Shown: positions 4,640 to 6,475 of the stretch, piece by piece
Position numbering within the stretch: position 1 is the stretch's first letter
Layout: every line of letters begins with the position of its first letter
Source of the DNA: Prevotella sp. CAG:755
GTDB lineage: Bacteria; Bacteroidota; Bacteroidia; Bacteroidales; Bacteroidaceae
NCBI GenBank assembly: GCA_000431275.1
Contig: HF989182.1
Coordinates: 1 to 6,475, forward strand
Direction of reading: 5' to 3'
Length of the DNA stretch: 6,475 nucleotides
Made by a program: the position numbers and the translations under genes
Notes under the pieces: generated by a model
What the model saw: the letters and a program-made list of their open reading frames with translations, nothing else
Databases searched by the model: none
Told to the model about the DNA's origin: nothing

Positions 4640-6336
4640 GAATAGATAACAGGCGACGGACACATCAGTCGTAATGCGGCACCGACGACTTGGGCCTGCT
4701 GTTTCGGCACGGACTTCTCTTGCGCGGGGAATGTACGACGCTCGCGGATGACGTTGAGCGCCTGCTCCACTGCTAAGTCGGTCCGGTTGATGTATTCGGC
4801 CGAAGCAGCCTCGCCCAGCAGCTGGTCAATGATGTAACCGTAAATGTAATTCACAAAGAGGTCGTGCGAGGTGCGCAACATCAGGTTACGACGTTTCAGG
4901 CCATGGCCCTCACCATACGCGGCAAAGGCTTGGGGCACGTCGCGACGGTCCAGGTAGGCCACGACGTCGTCCACAGTCACACACTTGCGCAAGTCGGACC
5001 GGTGGTCGTCAACAAAATCGCACGCAAAGAGATAGAGCAAACCGCGCAGGTAGGCTTCCTTGAAATAGGACGTCATGCCAAGCGTGTCGCGGGGAATAAA
5101 GATGTCGGGGATGATGCCACCGCCGCCATAGACAGTGCGTCCGCCCACTGTCTTGTAGGCCTTGCCTCCCGTCCTGATACTGTCGCGCGAAAAGTATTCC
5201 CCGTGGACGGCACGCTCAAAGAGGTCGTTTTCATAGGCATCCTCGTCACCGGGCACGTAAGGCTTCTGCAAACAACGGCCGGAAGGTGTGTAATAACGGG
5301 CAATAGTCAGGCGAAGCATACTGCCGTCGGAGAATTCGATGGGTTCCTGCACAAGGCCCTTGCCAAAGGAACGGCGCCCGACGACAGTGCCACGGTCGTT
5401 GTCCTGGATAGCGCCGGCCAAAATCTCACTGGACGAGGCTGTCCCCTCGTCGATGAGCACGACAAGGGGTAAGCTCTGATAAGTGCCACGACCGTCGCTC
5501 ATGTATTCCTTGCGCGGAGAGCGGTGCCCCTCGGTGTAAAGGATGAGCCGGCCCTTGGGCAAGAATTCGTTGGCTATCTGCACGGAAGGAGCCATGTACC
5601 CTCCGAGGTTCCCACGCAAGTCAAGCACAAGACTGCGGAAACCATCGTGGTTCAGGCGGGCCAAGGCGGCGAGGAACTCGGAGTAAGTGGTCTCGCTAAA
5701 ATTAGTGATGCGGATATAACCCGTCGTTTTGTCGAGCATGTAGACGGCATCAATGCTCTTGACAGGGACATCGCCCCGGACAATGGTGAAACTGAGCTGT
5801 TTCTTCGTGCCGGGACGCACCACGCCAAGCCGGACGGAACTCTCGGCGGGCCCTTTAAGGAGTTTCATCGTCGTGGTGTCGGTTACGACCTTGCCGGTGT
5901 ACGCTTTCCCGTCGACGGCAACGATGCGGTCGCCGGCCATCAGGCCGACGTCTTCCGACGGCCCGCCAGGCAGGACGCGGATGACACGCACCGTGTCGTC
6001 ATAAATGGTGAACTGCACGCCAATGCCCGAAAAGCTTCCTTTGAGCCCTTCCATCGAAGCCTCCACGTCTTTCGCCGTCGTGTATGTCGAGTGCGGGTCC
6101 AGCTCCCGGAGGATTTGCGGCATGGCCTTTTCAACAAGGTCAGAGATATTGACCTTGTCCACATACTGGGCATCAATGATGTGCAGGAGGTCGTTGATTT
6201 TATTGCTCGAAGTATTGATGATATTCAGTCGGTTGCCCGAATAATGGTTGGCGTAGAAACTGCCGATGAGGATGCCGAACACGATTCCGATGGCGACAAC
6301 CAAAGGGACGAAACGCGGCGAGTTGATTTTGTTCAT
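4576..6336 (-). CDS. S41 C-terminal processing peptidase (CtpA/Prc type), membrane-anchored
   Basis: This serine protease probably trims or degrades periplasmic proteins from their C-termini; its substrates here are unknown. The 586-residue product starts with a single hydrophobic segment (about 9-28) lacking a lipobox, so it is either a signal anchor or a cleaved signal peptide and the catalytic part faces the periplasm. Next come a helical N-terminal region containing LRELDPHSTY (76-85), a PDZ domain (about 95-188, with GIGVQF and PGGPSEDVGLMAGDRIVAVDG), and the S41 core with GYIRITNF, LVLDLRGNLGGY (236-247), GTASSSEI and RRSFGKGLVQ. Counting against E. coli Prc puts the catalytic serine at S301 and lysine at K326, with Q330 as the third residue; all are present, so it should be active. 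About 180 residues follow the core. The last 30 or so (ALRLMCPSP onwards) are encoded where the cyclo-ligase gene overlaps and look poorly ordered. The gene starts 21 bases after the dCMP deaminase stop, so both share an operon. ATG 6336 is the natural start. Confidence 0.95.
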   Translation of the reverse strand: MNKINSPRFVPLVVAIGIVFGILIGSFYANHYSGNRLNIINTSSNKINDLLHIIDAQYVDKVNISDLVEKAMPQILRELDPHSTYTTAKDVEASMEGLKGSFSGIGVQFTIYDDTVRVIRVLPGGPSEDVGLMAGDRIVAVDGKAYTGKVVTDTTTMKLLKGPAESSVRLGVVRPGTKKQLSFTIVRGDVPVKSIDAVYMLDKTTGYIRITNFSETTYSEFLAALARLNHDGFRSLVLDLRGNLGGYMAPSVQIANEFLPKGRLILYTEGHRSPRKEYMSDGRGTYQSLPLVVLIDEGTASSSEILAGAIQDNDRGTVVGRRSFGKGLVQEPIEFSDGSMLRLTIARYYTPSGRCLQKPYVPGDEDAYENDLFERAVHGEYFSRDSIRTGGKAYKTVGGRTVYGGGGIIPDIFIPRDTLGMTSYFKEAYLRGLLYLFACDFVDDHRSDLRKCVTVDDVVAYLDRRDVPQAFAAYGEGHGLKRRNLMLRTSHDLFVNYIYGYIIDQLLGEAASAEYINRTDLAVEQALNVIRERRTFPAQEKSVPKQQAQVVGAALRLMCPSPVIYSWISPFRPVCPSFPRSHSAVS

Positions 6337-6357
6337 ATAGCGATAGAGGATTCTTCT

Positions 6358-6475
6358 TTAACGGTCTGACGTTCTGGCCGCACGTTCGGCTTCGACGTCA
6401 AGGAATACGGTTTCGATACCTGCACGCCGGAGCAGCTCGATGCCGTCGGCCAGACGATAGGCCTCGCCATACACG
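6358..6475 (-). CDS. dCMP deaminase, C-terminal fragment (cut by the window edge)
   Basis: Only the last 38 residues and the stop are present; the rest lies beyond the right edge. The fragment YGEAYRLADGIELLRRAGIE followed by TVFLDVEAE matches the C-terminal end of Bacteroidota deoxycytidylate deaminases of the ComEB family, in which this helix-strand follows the zinc-binding PCxxC segment. The enzyme deaminates dCMP to dUMP, the substrate of thymidylate synthase. The zinc ligands and catalytic glutamate lie outside the window, so activity cannot be judged. Its stop is 21 bases before the S41 protease start, placing it at or near the head of the dCMP deaminase, protease and cyclo-ligase operon. 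The identification rests on a short but characteristic stretch plus context. Confidence 0.8.
   Translation of the reverse strand, partial: VYGEAYRLADGIELLRRAGIETVFLDVEAERAARTSDR

Noticed and set aside
5524..6369. A 281-codon plus-strand open frame opposite the S41 protease.
   Set aside because: It has the same register effect as the serC/helicase shadow and no recognisable domain, and the protease on the other strand has full catalytic motifs.

Overview
The window reads as a piece of a GC-rich chromosome from the phylum Bacteroidota, most likely order Bacteroidales. Four things point there: the protein sequences look Bacteroidales-like; the serC promoter fits the Bacteroidota pattern TTTG-N19-TAnnTTTG; starts are preceded by A/T-rich stretches rather than clear Shine-Dalgarno sites; and SerA is the short form, without an ACT domain and with a lysine in place of the catalytic histidine. 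I cannot name a genus or species from the sequence alone.

All six genes lie on the minus strand, so transcription runs from right to left. At the right edge (6358-6475) is the C-terminal end of a dCMP deaminase. It is followed 21 bases later by a membrane-anchored S41 C-terminal processing protease (4576-6336). The end of that gene overlaps the start of a 5-formyltetrahydrofolate cyclo-ligase gene (about 4076-4639). These three look like one operon. After a 175-base gap without a recognisable promoter comes a DEAD-box RNA helicase with a DbpA-type RNA-binding tail (2518-3900). A 399-base non-coding stretch (2119-2517) separates it from serC-serA. This stretch holds a long hairpin just past the helicase stop, a degenerate 21-base tandem repeat, and a well-formed promoter for serC. 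serC (1051-2118) and serA (119-1030) are 20 bases apart and end in a strong hairpin with a U-rich tail (51-101). Nothing recognisable as a gene lies in positions 1-118.

Together, serA and serC give two of the three steps from 3-phosphoglycerate to serine; the phosphatase is not in the window. Serine feeds one-carbon units to folate, the cyclo-ligase returns 5-formyl-THF to the active folate pool, and dCMP deaminase makes dUMP for thymidylate synthesis. The neighbourhood therefore leans towards one-carbon and thymidylate metabolism, with an envelope protease and an RNA helicase between. These are ordinary housekeeping genes: I see no mobile element, CRISPR array, tRNA, rRNA or defence system. 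The points most worth a second look are the SerA active-site and NAD-site substitutions, the strand-specific hairpin after the helicase, and the 21-base-period repeat upstream of serC.
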